Shown here in pieces: positions 9,358-17,989 of a DNA stretch of 64,000 nt (position 1 is its first letter; each line of letters opens with the position of its first letter). The DNA lies in assembly GCF_900102215.1 (NCBI RefSeq), contig NZ_FNBG01000008.1:1554-65553 (forward strand), written 5' to 3'. The position numbers were made by a program, and so were the translations under genes. The notes under the pieces are model-generated. The model had not been told where the DNA came from. It did no database searches and saw nothing but the letters and a program-made list of their open reading frames with translations. Source of the stretch: Fontibacillus panacisegetis. Lineage in GTDB: Bacteria; Bacillota; Bacilli; Paenibacillales; Paenibacillaceae.

Positions 9358-9478
9358 TTACTTGCACCTCCTCATGTCTCAGACTCGCCTGATTTAGGTG
9401 CTGCTGCCTAAGCTGCAGACTTATCAACCCGATCGGAGCGGTTACAGCATGTGTACGAGGTATTCCCATAACACATAC
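9358..9478 (-). ncRNA. rplU (L21) mRNA leader
   Basis: About 120 bases of untranslated leader between the predicted start of transcription and rplU, with GC-rich segments that can pair (for example GCTGC with GCAGC). Firmicutes carry a known L21 leader element at this position; the structure was not verified here. Confidence 0.5.
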
Positions 9479-9484
9479 CATAGT

Positions 9485-9513
9485 ATGATAGCATGCCCTC
9501 AACTAAAAATCAA
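9485..9513 (-). promoter_or_regulatory. sigma-A promoter of rplU operon
   Basis: Minus strand: -35 TTGATT, 17-base spacer, -10 TATCAT, 120-130 bases upstream of the rplU start. Confidence 0.65.
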
Positions 9514-9549
9514 TTTATTTTTGACAAGCAAAATGCAATCATTTCTAGA

Positions 9550-10743
9550 TCATTCACTAACCGTAACCACATTTTCATTTCTAATTCGCTTACGTGTCAT
9601 TTCCAGAAGTCCTAATTTGGTCCAACCTAAAATGTGATGCTGAGTGCGGTCTCCTTTAAAAGATTTCTCAAGAGTATCCAACACTCCAGCGCGATGTTCT
9701 TCACTATTCATATCAATAAAATCAACAATAATTATGCCGCCTGTATCACGTAAGCGTACAAGCCTGGCGATTTCTCTGGCTGCTTCCAGATTCGTCAAAT
9801 ACACGGTATCCTCAAGATTGTCTCTGCCGGTAAATTTGCCTGTATTGACATCAATAACTGTCAGCGCTTCGGTTGTGTCCCATACGAGGTATCCGCCACC
9901 AGGAAGCCACAGTTTTCTCAGAAAATCCTTCTCTAACTGCTGCCTGATTCCATAAAAATCAAAGATAGGGGAGTCCTTCTTATACTTCACAATATTTGGC
10001 GATTCCCCGGGAAGCATCGTAGCGAGAAAATCAGCAGCTTCTTTGGCTTGCTCAGAGCTATCCATAATAAGCTCGTCCGTCTCAGGACTATACACATCTC
10101 TCATTAATCGCTGCACCATACTGAGATCGTGATGCAGCACACAAGGAGATATACCAGTATCACTCTTGCTTAAAATAGTATTCCATCGCCCTCGAAGCAA
10201 GGTTAAGTCCTCCTGAATCGCCTCACTTCCAGCATGCTCTGCATTCGTTCTTATAATGAGTCCTTCTTCTTCCGTACGCAGCTCTTCTCCTATTACTTTC
10301 AGCCGTGATCTTTCTTCTTCAGATCCGATTTTCTTAGAGACTGCCACATACCCTGCGTTCGGCATGTAGACTAACCAACGCCCTGGCAATGAATAGTGAG
10401 TCGTTACTCTCGCTCCTTTATTGCCGATTCCTTCTTTTACTACCTGCACTATCAATTCGTGTCCCGGCTTAAGCAGCTCTGTAATTAGAGGCTTCTGCTT
10501 CGGCTGCTTCTCTAAATGAGGATGCAGCAGATCATCGATATAAAGGAATGCATTCTTCTTCTGTCCAATATCCACAAAAGCAGCCTGCATACCTGGAATC
10601 ACATTGACAACCTTACCTTTGAAAAAACTGCCTACCAATCCTCTTTTCTGAGAACGCTCCGCCGCATACTCCACCAGCTTACCCTCTTCAAGCAGCGCGA
10701 GCTGGATGGAATCGACACCGCAGTGAACAATCATCCGTTTCAT
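9550..10743 (-). CDS. rng: ribonuclease E/G family protein
   Basis: Endoribonuclease of the RNase E/G family (397 aa). It has an N-terminal S1-like domain (RGLVGSFFKGKVVNVIPGMQAAFVDIG) and the catalytic domain with metal-binding LTVIDVNTGKFTGRDN and DTGGIIIVDFIDM. It lacks the long C-terminal scaffold of RNase E and the usual zinc-link cysteines are not evident, so it is RNase G-like. I chose the ATG at 10743 (MKRMIVHCGVD), preceded by AAGGGTGAG, rather than an upstream ATG whose GGAG lies only two to three bases away. Bacillus subtilis has no RNase E/G; presence next to rplU is common in other Firmicutes and in Paenibacillus. Confidence 0.9.
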   Translation of the reverse strand: MKRMIVHCGVDSIQLALLEEGKLVEYAAERSQKRGLVGSFFKGKVVNVIPGMQAAFVDIGQKKNAFLYIDDLLHPHLEKQPKQKPLITELLKPGHELIVQVVKEGIGNKGARVTTHYSLPGRWLVYMPNAGYVAVSKKIGSEEERSRLKVIGEELRTEEEGLIIRTNAEHAGSEAIQEDLTLLRGRWNTILSKSDTGISPCVLHHDLSMVQRLMRDVYSPETDELIMDSSEQAKEAADFLATMLPGESPNIVKYKKDSPIFDFYGIRQQLEKDFLRKLWLPGGGYLVWDTTEALTVIDVNTGKFTGRDNLEDTVYLTNLEAAREIARLVRLRDTGGIIIVDFIDMNSEEHRAGVLDTLEKSFKGDRTQHHILGWTKLGLLEMTRKRIRNENVVTVSE

Positions 10744-10813
10744 GATCTCACCCTTCGTTTTACGTTCTGTCAGAAACATTTCTCCTTTATTATACCATGG
10801 CTAATACTATCAG

Positions 10814-11668
10814 TCAGATCCCGGGGTTCCCTCTTAAATAAGAAGAGATCACCCTCTGTTCAGGCACTACGGCAACTATATTCCCTTGCTGATTAACCAC
10901 ATAAATAAAATGATACTTTTCCCTCTTAAATAGACGCAAAATATAATCCAAAGGTTTCGATTTATCAGCAACAATTGGCTGAGCAATATTACCATTATGC
11001 TGCTCTGAAAAAAAACGTTCTCTGTTAACTAGGAATCGTAGAAAACGATAAGGAATATTTCTATAATCACTCCAATTGGAATACAGCAAAAATGAGCCTA
11101 CAAGCAATAAATTAAGCTGTACTGCTCCTTGTCCAAGCAACTGAGGAATAATTGAATATGCGATGAGCATGATGCTAAATAAAAGACTTATCCGGTGACT
11201 CCAAATGAGAGTGGCGTGATACGGGAGCAGGAGAGTGCACAGGGATTGGCTTATTTTCCCCCCATCAAGTGGCAGTATTGGAAGGAGATTAAACAGAGCA
11301 ATCAAAAGATTGCTATTAATAAAATATGAAAGAAATGGCCCGTCCCATAGCCCAACAGCATGAAAAAGCAATGATAAACCGATAAGCACCATGTTCTGCA
11401 GGGGACCGGCCAAAGATATTAGGATTTCACGACCTGCTGTCAAATGACCTGTATCTTCCATAATCGCAACTCCACCAAAAGGAAGCATTTGCACTGACAG
11501 CACCTTTACCCCGAGAAATCTGGCGGCGGCGACATGTCCCAGCTCATGAATGAACACGATCACAAAAAGTGCTAGCAGCTCTAATAAATGTCCTGTTAAT
11601 AATGAGGTCAGCATAATGATGACAAAAAACGGATGAAAAGAAATAACGATCCCATTCCATCTAATCAA
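10814..11668 (-). CDS. spoIVFB: SpoIVFB site-2 family intramembrane metalloprotease
   Basis: M50 metalloprotease (284 aa) that in Bacillus cleaves pro-sigma-K in the mother cell during sporulation. The zinc motif HELGH is at 41-45 within a membrane segment, and the second ligand-bearing motif LLPILPLDGG gives D135. Several transmembrane helices (to about residue 195) are followed by a C-terminal CBS-like domain, which in SpoIVFB responds to ATP. The start overlaps the end of spoIVFA by eight bases, matching the Bacillus pair. Confidence 0.93.
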   Translation of the reverse strand: MIRWNGIVISFHPFFVIIMLTSLLTGHLLELLALFVIVFIHELGHVAAARFLGVKVLSVQMLPFGGVAIMEDTGHLTAGREILISLAGPLQNMVLIGLSLLFHAVGLWDGPFLSYFINSNLLIALFNLLPILPLDGGKISQSLCTLLLPYHATLIWSHRISLLFSIMLIAYSIIPQLLGQGAVQLNLLLVGSFLLYSNWSDYRNIPYRFLRFLVNRERFFSEQHNGNIAQPIVADKSKPLDYILRLFKREKYHFIYVVNQQGNIVAVVPEQRVISSYLRGNPGI

Positions 11669-12548
11669 ACGAAATCAACTCCGCCGGATCAATATACCGA
11701 TCATTAATTTTTAGCGCAAAATATAAAGTCGCATATGGAGGTGATGATTTCGATGGTAATACTCCAATTACATCTCCACTTTCTACCCAATCTCCCTTTT
11801 CTACAAAAGGTTCATCCAGATGCCCGTAGAGGGATTCATAGCCACCAGCATGCTGGATCACTACAGTCATACCGGTTAGCGCGTCTCGCGATACACTTAC
11901 AACCCGTCCGGTCTCTGTACTTTTCACCTGCACACTGCTTTCCCCCTCTTGATCAGGGATAATCTCCACACCCTTCAAGCTTAATGCAAACGAACCTGCC
12001 AGCGTTCCTTCCATTGGAGTAGAGAATCCGTTACTTGATCCAACCTTCAAGCTTTTATCTTCGTTATGTTTAAATATCGGAATAAAAGATGGGGGCCCTC
12101 CAAAAGTACGTTCATACCAAACTTCTGCTGCCGCAAAATCCATCTCTTTAGTAAGAGCATCGGCCACGAATATTCGAATGGGAAATGCCCAAGCAGGCTC
12201 ATATTGATTAATTCCCCATATGCCAACGAACAAAGCAGCACTGATGACAAGCTTGATAAACATCATGCTCCAAAATGAAGAATGCTTCCGTTTCCGTCCT
12301 CCATCCTCTATATCCCTTGATCCATAGGAGCTAATATCCGTCCAGCGCCCTTGTCCTCTTTTCCATAGAAATTCTGGATCTGACTCAGTTGCTTCATCAT
12401 GTTCTGTAGCAGGTGTAACTGACATCCATTTTGAATCTGTCCCATTGCCATTGCTCCATCCCGGGAGGGCAGCACGCGCTGCATCCGCAGCTGTAAGTTG
12501 TCTGATGCGTTCTTCCCGCCGCTTCTTCACATTTGATTTAACATTCAT
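11661..12548 (-). CDS. spoIVFA: SpoIVFA-like M23-domain regulator
   Basis: Membrane partner that restrains SpoIVFB (295 aa). It has a charged cytoplasmic N-terminus, one transmembrane segment (about 100-118), and a C-terminal M23/LytM domain (about 200-290). The LytM metal site looks incomplete: YGHLDE is present, but the usual H-x-H motif is replaced by LYFALK, so it is probably a non-enzymatic scaffold, as known for SpoIVFA. I chose the ATG at 12548 with GGGAGGG upstream; a longer TTG start would begin inside the ribosome-binding site. It is coupled to spoIVFB. Confidence 0.88.
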   Translation of the reverse strand: MNVKSNVKKRREERIRQLTAADAARAALPGWSNGNGTDSKWMSVTPATEHDEATESDPEFLWKRGQGRWTDISSYGSRDIEDGGRKRKHSSFWSMMFIKLVISAALFVGIWGINQYEPAWAFPIRIFVADALTKEMDFAAAEVWYERTFGGPPSFIPIFKHNEDKSLKVGSSNGFSTPMEGTLAGSFALSLKGVEIIPDQEGESSVQVKSTETGRVVSVSRDALTGMTVVIQHAGGYESLYGHLDEPFVEKGDWVESGDVIGVLPSKSSPPYATLYFALKINDRYIDPAELISFD

Positions 12549-12733
12549 TTTGCTCTTCCCTCCCAAAGCTGCCTTCTCTATACGTAATATTTATGAGATG
12601 TATAGGACAAATATGTACGGGCTTACAGGTCCAATTATGGAGCTTATAAGGTCCAGGCAAATAAATCCTGCATAGGATATATAGGTTACACCAGTGGCCC
12701 TTACAATTTATTTGAACAGGAGAGATCGGTGGG

Positions 12734-13489
12734 ATGAGAGAGAAAAAACACCGTAGCGTATTATTGAGCAAGTGGACCAAAACGAAAGCTCTTCTTGGTA
12801 GTAGTGAGGTGCGTCGGTTTATTCTGGACACTCGAAAATTCAGTAAGCCCAATCTTAAAACCATGCTAGAAGCCTACAACATGATATATATAAAACCTGA
12901 GATTGGCACATATGGTAAGGGGGTCACTCGTGCGGAGAGGCTAAATACCGGGGAGTACACTTATCAAATTGAGACAAAAGTCAAAACATTTCGGGATTTC
13001 GAAACATTTCACCGCTCTCTACTAAAAATCAAGGGTAAAAAAAGCTATCTTATCCAGAAAGGCATTCACTTGGTTAAGTATAATAAGCGACGTTTTGACA
13101 TACGGGTTATGGTGCAGCTTAGTCCTAAAGGAATATGGGAGACAACAGGACTCATTGGGCGGGTGGCACAGCCGGGAAAAATCGTTACTAATTATCATAA
13201 CGGGGGGAAGCTTATGGATGTTAGACGCTTATTTTCCGCACATCTAACATCCACTGATATGGAGAGGGTGATTCATACTTTAGAAAAACTAGGTGTCAAC
13301 ACTGCAAAGCATCTGCATAAAAAATATCCTGGATTCCGCCAGATTGGCCTGGATGTCGGATTTGACCGTTCATGGACCCCTCGAATTATTGAAGTAAATA
13401 CGAATCCAGATCCTTATATATTCAACAAACTATCGGATAAAAGTGTATATCGGAAAGTCATGCGTTATAGACGGTTGGCTAAAATTTAG
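12734..13489 (+). CDS. YheC/YheD family ATP-grasp protein
   Basis: ATP-grasp-like protein (251 aa) of the YheC/YheD spore-coat-associated family. Recognisable parts are IYIKPEIGTYGKGV (about 50-65, nucleotide-binding loop), RRFDIRVMVQ (central strand) and a C-terminal EVNTNPDPYIF metal/nucleotide motif. The reaction is unknown; YheC/D proteins of Bacillus are associated with the spore coat. It is transcribed divergently from spoIVFA and starts at an ATG following a GGAGAGATCGG site. It is the only plus-strand gene before 51.8 kb, suggesting insertion into the conserved minC/D-spoIVF neighbourhood. Confidence 0.8.
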   Translation: MREKKHRSVLLSKWTKTKALLGSSEVRRFILDTRKFSKPNLKTMLEAYNMIYIKPEIGTYGKGVTRAERLNTGEYTYQIETKVKTFRDFETFHRSLLKIKGKKSYLIQKGIHLVKYNKRRFDIRVMVQLSPKGIWETTGLIGRVAQPGKIVTNYHNGGKLMDVRRLFSAHLTSTDMERVIHTLEKLGVNTAKHLHKKYPGFRQIGLDVGFDRSWTPRIIEVNTNPDPYIFNKLSDKSVYRKVMRYRRLAKI

Positions 13490-13498
13490 ATTTATTGC

Positions 13499-13742
13499 CT
13501 GTTCCAAAAGTAGTTTTCGTTGACTAGTAGCTATTACTTGGAAAAAGCAGCGAAATAGGCACTATATCAGTCAACAATTCCAGGAATACCGCATCACAAC
13601 ACGGCTACACTTGAGAAAATGTTATAGAATCAGGAGGAATCAAGCGGTACAGGGAAGGGATAAGCTTTCTTGTACCGCTATATCTAGTTCTGACATACGA
13701 AGCGTCCCATGAACTGAACAAGCCTACTTTTGGAACAGCCCC
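13499..13742. mobile_element. MITE-like element with perfect 15-bp terminal inverted repeats
   Basis: A roughly 240-bp non-coding segment bounded by CTGTTCCAAAAGTAG (13499-13513) and its exact reverse complement (13724-13738). Inside is a 9-bp perfect stem, AGCGGTACA at 13643-13651 with TGTACCGCT at 13671-13679. A second, diverged copy is at 52053-52197 in the opposite orientation. No transposase is encoded, so it is probably non-autonomous. Confidence 0.75.
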
Positions 13743-13761
13743 ATGATCACATATATTTTTT

Positions 13762-14238
13762 TCAAAAGTTAAATTCACTTTCCCAATCAAAATCACTCGA
13801 CTGCTCAATGCTCTTTGGCCAGTGTCTGCACCAATCAGGAACACCTGGTGATTCGACCCGATCAAGGCTTGGGGTATACGGCTTTAAATCAATAACCGGT
13901 GATCCATGATTCGCATCAATATAAGGAATTCGAATTATACCTCGGTCTTCATCCACGTTAATGATTTGCACTACAGAGAGAGCAACCGGATTGGGTCTGA
14001 TTGGAGAACGTGTTGCAAAAATGCCCATTTTTTGAGGAGCTTTTTTATAAGGAGCTTCCACTTCTACTATACTTCTCGCTTCTACATTGTCAAAATCGTC
14101 GAACCACCAAATCACATTAACATGACTAAATCCGGTCAGCTCTTTTAACGCCTGCTTGTACTTGCTTTCGACAATGATAAGTATTTCGTCTTGATCCACA
14201 GTGATTTTTCCGATTGGATTTACATTAAACATCCTCAT
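13762..14238 (-). CDS. TrmO/YaeB-like tRNA methyltransferase (TsaA family)
   Basis: Predicted S-adenosylmethionine-dependent methyltransferase of the TrmO (YaeB, TsaA) family, which in E. coli methylates N6 of t6A37 in tRNA-Thr. About 158 aa. The family core GIFATRSPIRPNPVALSVV and the substrate-region motif SPVIDLKPYTP are present, as is the early stretch GFSHVNVIWWFDDFD. It is shorter than E. coli TrmO because the C-terminal extension is absent, as in many Gram-positive and archaeal members. AGGAGG at 14244-14249 fits starts at 14238 or 14232 better than the ATG at 14259. It lies beside the MITE-like element in the accessory block. Confidence 0.82.
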   Translation of the reverse strand: MRMFNVNPIGKITVDQDEILIIVESKYKQALKELTGFSHVNVIWWFDDFDNVEARSIVEVEAPYKKAPQKMGIFATRSPIRPNPVALSVVQIINVDEDRGIIRIPYIDANHGSPVIDLKPYTPSLDRVESPGVPDWCRHWPKSIEQSSDFDWESEFNF

Positions 14239-14307
14239 CATAACCTCCTGAATTTTCATTTACTACAATTTCACTGTAAAACCTACCACCATGTGAGAGT
14301 CAATTCT

Positions 14308-14336
14308 AAAAAAAAACCGACAGTATATTCTGTCGG
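14308..14336 (-). terminator. terminator after MerR gene
   Basis: Minus-strand CCGACAG/CTGTCGG stem with a six-base loop and nine T residues, just past the MerR-family stop codon. Confidence 0.9.
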
Positions 14337-14345
14337 CGGTTGGTA

Positions 14346-15182
14346 TTAATCTCCAGTATTGAGCTGACTTTCCACGGGAATTTGTATTTCAGTAAGATAG
14401 CGATCAGGATCCTCTTCGTTCCATGGACCCCTATGACAAATTTGCCTGTTTCTACCTTTCATTCTATATTGATTATGCTGCTGAAGCCAATGAGCAAACG
14501 ACGAGTAACCAGAAGCAATATTTTCAAACGGACCGTATACCCAGGTATAAGCCATAGTATCGACTTTTTCGGTCTGGCGAAATGTAAAGCCATCTTTGCT
14601 GATTCCTGATTGATTTACAACGACGCAGACCTCTACATCAACATTAGCCTCTTTATACTCATCATCATGATATATAGCAAACGAACTACTATTTTGTGAA
14701 ATATTCAATCCTTCCTCTTCAATAAAACGTGTAAGTTCTTTCCATAATAGTTCCTCAGAAAAATAATCAGGAATGATCTTTCGCAAGGAGAGCACCTGTA
14801 AGCTTGGTATGCTCTTAAGAGAAACATCGTAATGTACCCTCGTTTTTCTTTCTGTTAAGTCATGAAGTGCAGTTTCAATTTTTTTTAGTCTCTCTTGTTC
14901 TCTTGTAATGGCACGTTCGATTTCCAGATATTTGTCCTTAAGCTGATCGGTCAGGAATGCATCTTCCCAACAATTTAATGTAACTGCAATTTCAGACACC
15001 GAAAATCCCGAATCACGCAAAAAAATAATTTTATGTAAATGAGATATTTGTTCAACAGAATAGAAACGATAGCCTGTGAATTTATCTATTCGCGCTGGTT
15101 TTAACAGGCCAGTCTCATCATAGTATCGTAACATTCTTATAGAGACCTGAGTTAGCTTTGAAAATTCTCCAATTTTAAAAAT
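14346..15182 (-). CDS. MerR family transcriptional regulator with effector-binding domain; apparent ATT start
   Basis: Predicted regulator of about 278 aa. An N-terminal MerR winged helix (FKIGEFSKLTQVSIRMLRYYDETGLL) is followed by a coiled-coil dimerisation helix (about 75-115) and a C-terminal GyrI/BltR-like ligand-binding domain (about 125-275). The natural family N-terminus begins at the Phe-Lys-Ile codons, where the only well-placed initiation codon is ATT at 15182, seven bases after GGGGAGG. An in-frame GTG at 15275 lies inside the terminator of rodA and a GTG at 15221 has no binding site. Ligand and targets are unknown; it may control itself and a transporter elsewhere. Confidence 0.85.
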   Translation of the reverse strand: MFKIGEFSKLTQVSIRMLRYYDETGLLKPARIDKFTGYRFYSVEQISHLHKIIFLRDSGFSVSEIAVTLNCWEDAFLTDQLKDKYLEIERAITREQERLKKIETALHDLTERKTRVHYDVSLKSIPSLQVLSLRKIIPDYFSEELLWKELTRFIEEEGLNISQNSSSFAIYHDDEYKEANVDVEVCVVVNQSGISKDGFTFRQTEKVDTMAYTWVYGPFENIASGYSSFAHWLQQHNQYRMKGRNRQICHRGPWNEEDPDRYLTEIQIPVESQLNTGD

Positions 15183-15250
15183 AACAATACCTCCCCTTCC
15201 TTTAATAAAATTATCAATCACTATAACATGGATGAGCTTTCGTTCACTAT

Positions 15251-15287
15251 AAGAAAGACCACTGGAGAGATTCACTCCAATGGTCTT
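15251..15287 (-). terminator. terminator after rodA
   Basis: Minus-strand 13-bp stem (AAGACCA.TGGAG with one mismatch) followed by TTTCTTAT, nine bases beyond the rodA stop. The T tract is imperfect. Confidence 0.65.
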
Positions 15288-15295
15288 ATCAAGTG

Positions 15296-16444
15296 CTAAT
15301 CCACCTTATATTTCTCCTGATGCAGCTTAATGCTGAACACTAGCCCAATACACAGCATATTGATCAATAGGGAGGTTCCCCCATAGCTGATAAATGGCAA
15401 CGTAATACCTGTTATCGGCATTAAGCCAATCATCATACCAACGTTCTCAAATATTTGAAACAGAAACATCGCTACGATGCCTATTATGATATAAGCGCCT
15501 CTTTTATCAATACAACGCATTGCAATCAAGATCATCCTGTAAATAAACATGAAATAGAGCAGTAACAACAATGAAGATCCTACAAATCCAAATTCTTCAC
15601 CTACAACGACAAAAATGGAGTCCGAATAAGGATAAGGAATGAACTTCTTATTCTTCAGCTCGCCATTCATGTATCCATCACCTAGAAGCCCGCCTGAGCC
15701 TATTGCCATTTTAGCGTAGCTGGATTGATGTCTTTCATCGTTGGATGCTTGATCTGGATTAATAAACGTGTTGATCCGCTGATACCAGTGTTGCTTGTTA
15801 TTCTCTTCTAAATACTCACGAATTTCTGTATTAAAAGTATTAAATAATGTAACGAAAAGAATGAGCGCTCCCAGCAGGATGGTAAATGCAATGACCACAT
15901 GACTGTACTTGGCATTACCGATCCATAGCATAGCTACAAGTATAATCAAATAAATAATGGCGTTACCAAGGTCAGGCTGGATAACCACGAGTACAAAGGG
16001 TATGAGGGTTACTGCAGAAATGGGGATAATATCCCTGCCAAAACGCAAATGTTGTTGTTCTCGTTGTCCCAATAAATATGCAGTAGTCAGAATCAGGATT
16101 ACTTTCACGAGCTCGGCAGGCTGGAACAATAGGTTACCAGGCAATTCAAACCAGCTTCGGGCACCATTTTTTACGGGAGCAAAAAGATAGACCAGGATTA
16201 GCATCAAACAACCTGCTCCATAAATAAACCAGCTGTATTTCAAAATTGTACGATAATCTACTAAAGACATGCCAAACACAACGATAAATCCTATAACATA
16301 GAATACTAACGTCTTAAGATCATAGGCATTAAACTTACCCTCATACGGAGCAATCGCACTTCGAACTAATAACGAACTAAGCACCATAAAAATGACAAGA
16401 ATGCCTACCATAGGCCAATCTACTTTTTTCAGCTTAAAAAACAA
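15296..16444 (-). CDS. rodA: SEDS family glycosyltransferase RodA
   Basis: Multi-pass membrane peptidoglycan polymerase of the SEDS family (382 aa), working with the Mre elongation complex. About ten hydrophobic segments are seen, with family motifs in the central loop (GAKNGARSWFELPG-like VKNGARSWFELPGNLLFQPAELVK, VIQPDLGNAI) and a C-terminal GITLPFISYGGTSL. The gene follows minD with only six bases between them and ends the mreBCD-minCD cluster. RodA rather than FtsW/SpoVE is favoured by the mre-min context; paralogues cannot be excluded. Confidence 0.88.
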   Translation of the reverse strand: MFFKLKKVDWPMVGILVIFMVLSSLLVRSAIAPYEGKFNAYDLKTLVFYVIGFIVVFGMSLVDYRTILKYSWFIYGAGCLMLILVYLFAPVKNGARSWFELPGNLLFQPAELVKVILILTTAYLLGQREQQHLRFGRDIIPISAVTLIPFVLVVIQPDLGNAIIYLIILVAMLWIGNAKYSHVVIAFTILLGALILFVTLFNTFNTEIREYLEENNKQHWYQRINTFINPDQASNDERHQSSYAKMAIGSGGLLGDGYMNGELKNKKFIPYPYSDSIFVVVGEEFGFVGSSLLLLLYFMFIYRMILIAMRCIDKRGAYIIIGIVAMFLFQIFENVGMMIGLMPITGITLPFISYGGTSLLINMLCIGLVFSIKLHQEKYKVD

Positions 16445-16450
16445 CGAATA

Positions 16451-17245
16451 TCAACCCATTCCAAAAAACTTTTTGAAACGCGTAAACATGCCTTTCTTCT
16501 GATCGATTAACATTAGGGGCACGGTATCTCCCAAAATTCTTCGCGCAATGTTCCGATAAGCGATAGCTGCTTTGGAATCGGGATTCATTACTGTGGGTTC
16601 ACCTGAATTTGCAGCTTTGATCACAAGCTCATCATCGGGTACAATACCGATTAAATCGATATTAAGCACTTGCAAAATATCCTCAATATCAAGCATATCC
16701 CCGGATTTCACCATGTTAGGCCGAATCCGGTTTACAATCAATTTTGGCGCAGCCACATGCGAGCTTTCAAGCAAACCGATAATTCGATCGGCATCACGAA
16801 CAGCAGCATGTTCCGGCGTTGTAACAACAATAGCCTGATCAGCACCTGCGATTGCATTTTTGAAGCCTTGCTCAATCCCGGCAGGACAGTCGATAATAAC
16901 GTATTCGTATTCCTTCTTGAGCTCCAGGATGATGTCCTTGACCTGTTCCGGTGTAATGGCATTTTTGTCTTTTGTCTGTGCTGCAGGCAGCATGTACAAT
17001 TCGTCAAAACGTTTATCCTTAACAAGAGCCTGATTTAATCGGCAGCGCCCTTCCGCTACATCAATCAAGTCATAAATTATTCTATTCTCCAGACCCATCA
17101 CGACATCCAGATTACGCAAGCCGATATCCGTATCGACCAGACACACCTTTTTACCCAGCAATGCAAGTGCCGTACCAATATTGGCCGAGGTTGTCGTTTT
17201 ACCTACACCGCCCTTGCCTGATGTGACAACGATAGCTTCTCCCAT
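16451..17245 (-). CDS. minD: septum site-determining protein MinD
   Basis: Membrane-associated ATPase (264 aa) that positions division by recruiting MinC. The deviant Walker A motif KGGVGKTT is near residue 11, with VDTDIGLRNLDVVMGLE and the switch region VIIDCPAGIEQG. A C-terminal amphipathic helix (GMFTRFKKFFGMG) is the membrane-targeting sequence. minC precedes it by three bases. Confidence 0.97.
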   Translation of the reverse strand: MGEAIVVTSGKGGVGKTTTSANIGTALALLGKKVCLVDTDIGLRNLDVVMGLENRIIYDLIDVAEGRCRLNQALVKDKRFDELYMLPAAQTKDKNAITPEQVKDIILELKKEYEYVIIDCPAGIEQGFKNAIAGADQAIVVTTPEHAAVRDADRIIGLLESSHVAAPKLIVNRIRPNMVKSGDMLDIEDILQVLNIDLIGIVPDDELVIKAANSGEPTVMNPDSKAAIAYRNIARRILGDTVPLMLIDQKKGMFTRFKKFFGMG

Positions 17246-17248
17246 AAT

Positions 17249-17911
17249 TCACACCCCTTTAAACACATTAAAATCCGGTCTGATCCGGAACATATTGGTC
17301 ATTTTGTCAATTTGCATCTTTCCATCACACAAAAAAGCAAATTCCATGCTTGTCTCACGATTTTCCCATTCATCCGGCGGTCTGCTAATAACTTCGGCAA
17401 TGCGAAGCTGCGTTGGAGCCAAATAAGAAGCTGCAATCACTGCCCCTTCGTTACCTTCTATTCCTGCATGAGCCATTCCTCTTAGTGAACCAAGAATAAA
17501 AATATCCCCAGTACAGGCAATTGTTCCTCCTGGATTCACATCACCCAAGAACATCAGGTTCCCATTGTGGTGAAGTACCTGACCAGAACGAACAATTCCG
17601 CTCATCGTGGTCAATATTTCTTTAGTCTCTGACTCTTCATGGAGTTCAGGCATCTCGAAAGAACGGATTAACAGATTGCCCTTTTGCTTTAATATATCAA
17701 GAATCATCTCTTTCTGATCTTCCGTTACGATTCGCTCACCCAGCTTCACATCTACATGAACGATCGGGCCAGTCAAAATATTTTGGTGGCTGTACTCCAA
17801 TTTATAACGAAGTTCCTCAAGGAGAGCCGAAAATTCACATGTATCGTCTAGCAGGAAAACCAGGCCATCTTTGATGCCTTTAATCGTAACGTGATTGGAT
17901 TTAACTGTCAT
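17249..17911 (-). CDS. minC: septum site-determining protein MinC
   Basis: FtsZ assembly inhibitor (220 aa). The N-terminal domain (1-100) is less conserved; the C-terminal beta-helix (about 105-205) has the glycine-rich turns VRSGQVLHHNGNLMFLGDVNPGGTI and GDIFILGSLRGMAHAG that bind MinD. The ATG follows a GGAGGGAGG site. It is upstream of minD in the same operon. Confidence 0.95.
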   Translation of the reverse strand: MTVKSNHVTIKGIKDGLVFLLDDTCEFSALLEELRYKLEYSHQNILTGPIVHVDVKLGERIVTEDQKEMILDILKQKGNLLIRSFEMPELHEESETKEILTTMSGIVRSGQVLHHNGNLMFLGDVNPGGTIACTGDIFILGSLRGMAHAGIEGNEGAVIAASYLAPTQLRIAEVISRPPDEWENRETSMEFAFLCDGKMQIDKMTNMFRIRPDFNVFKGV

Positions 17912-17989
17912 AAGCCTGTACCTCCCTCCTATTCAATTCGCGTAGAAGCAGACAAGTTCCTGCTTGCTATGATGAAAAGTCATAAAGAG

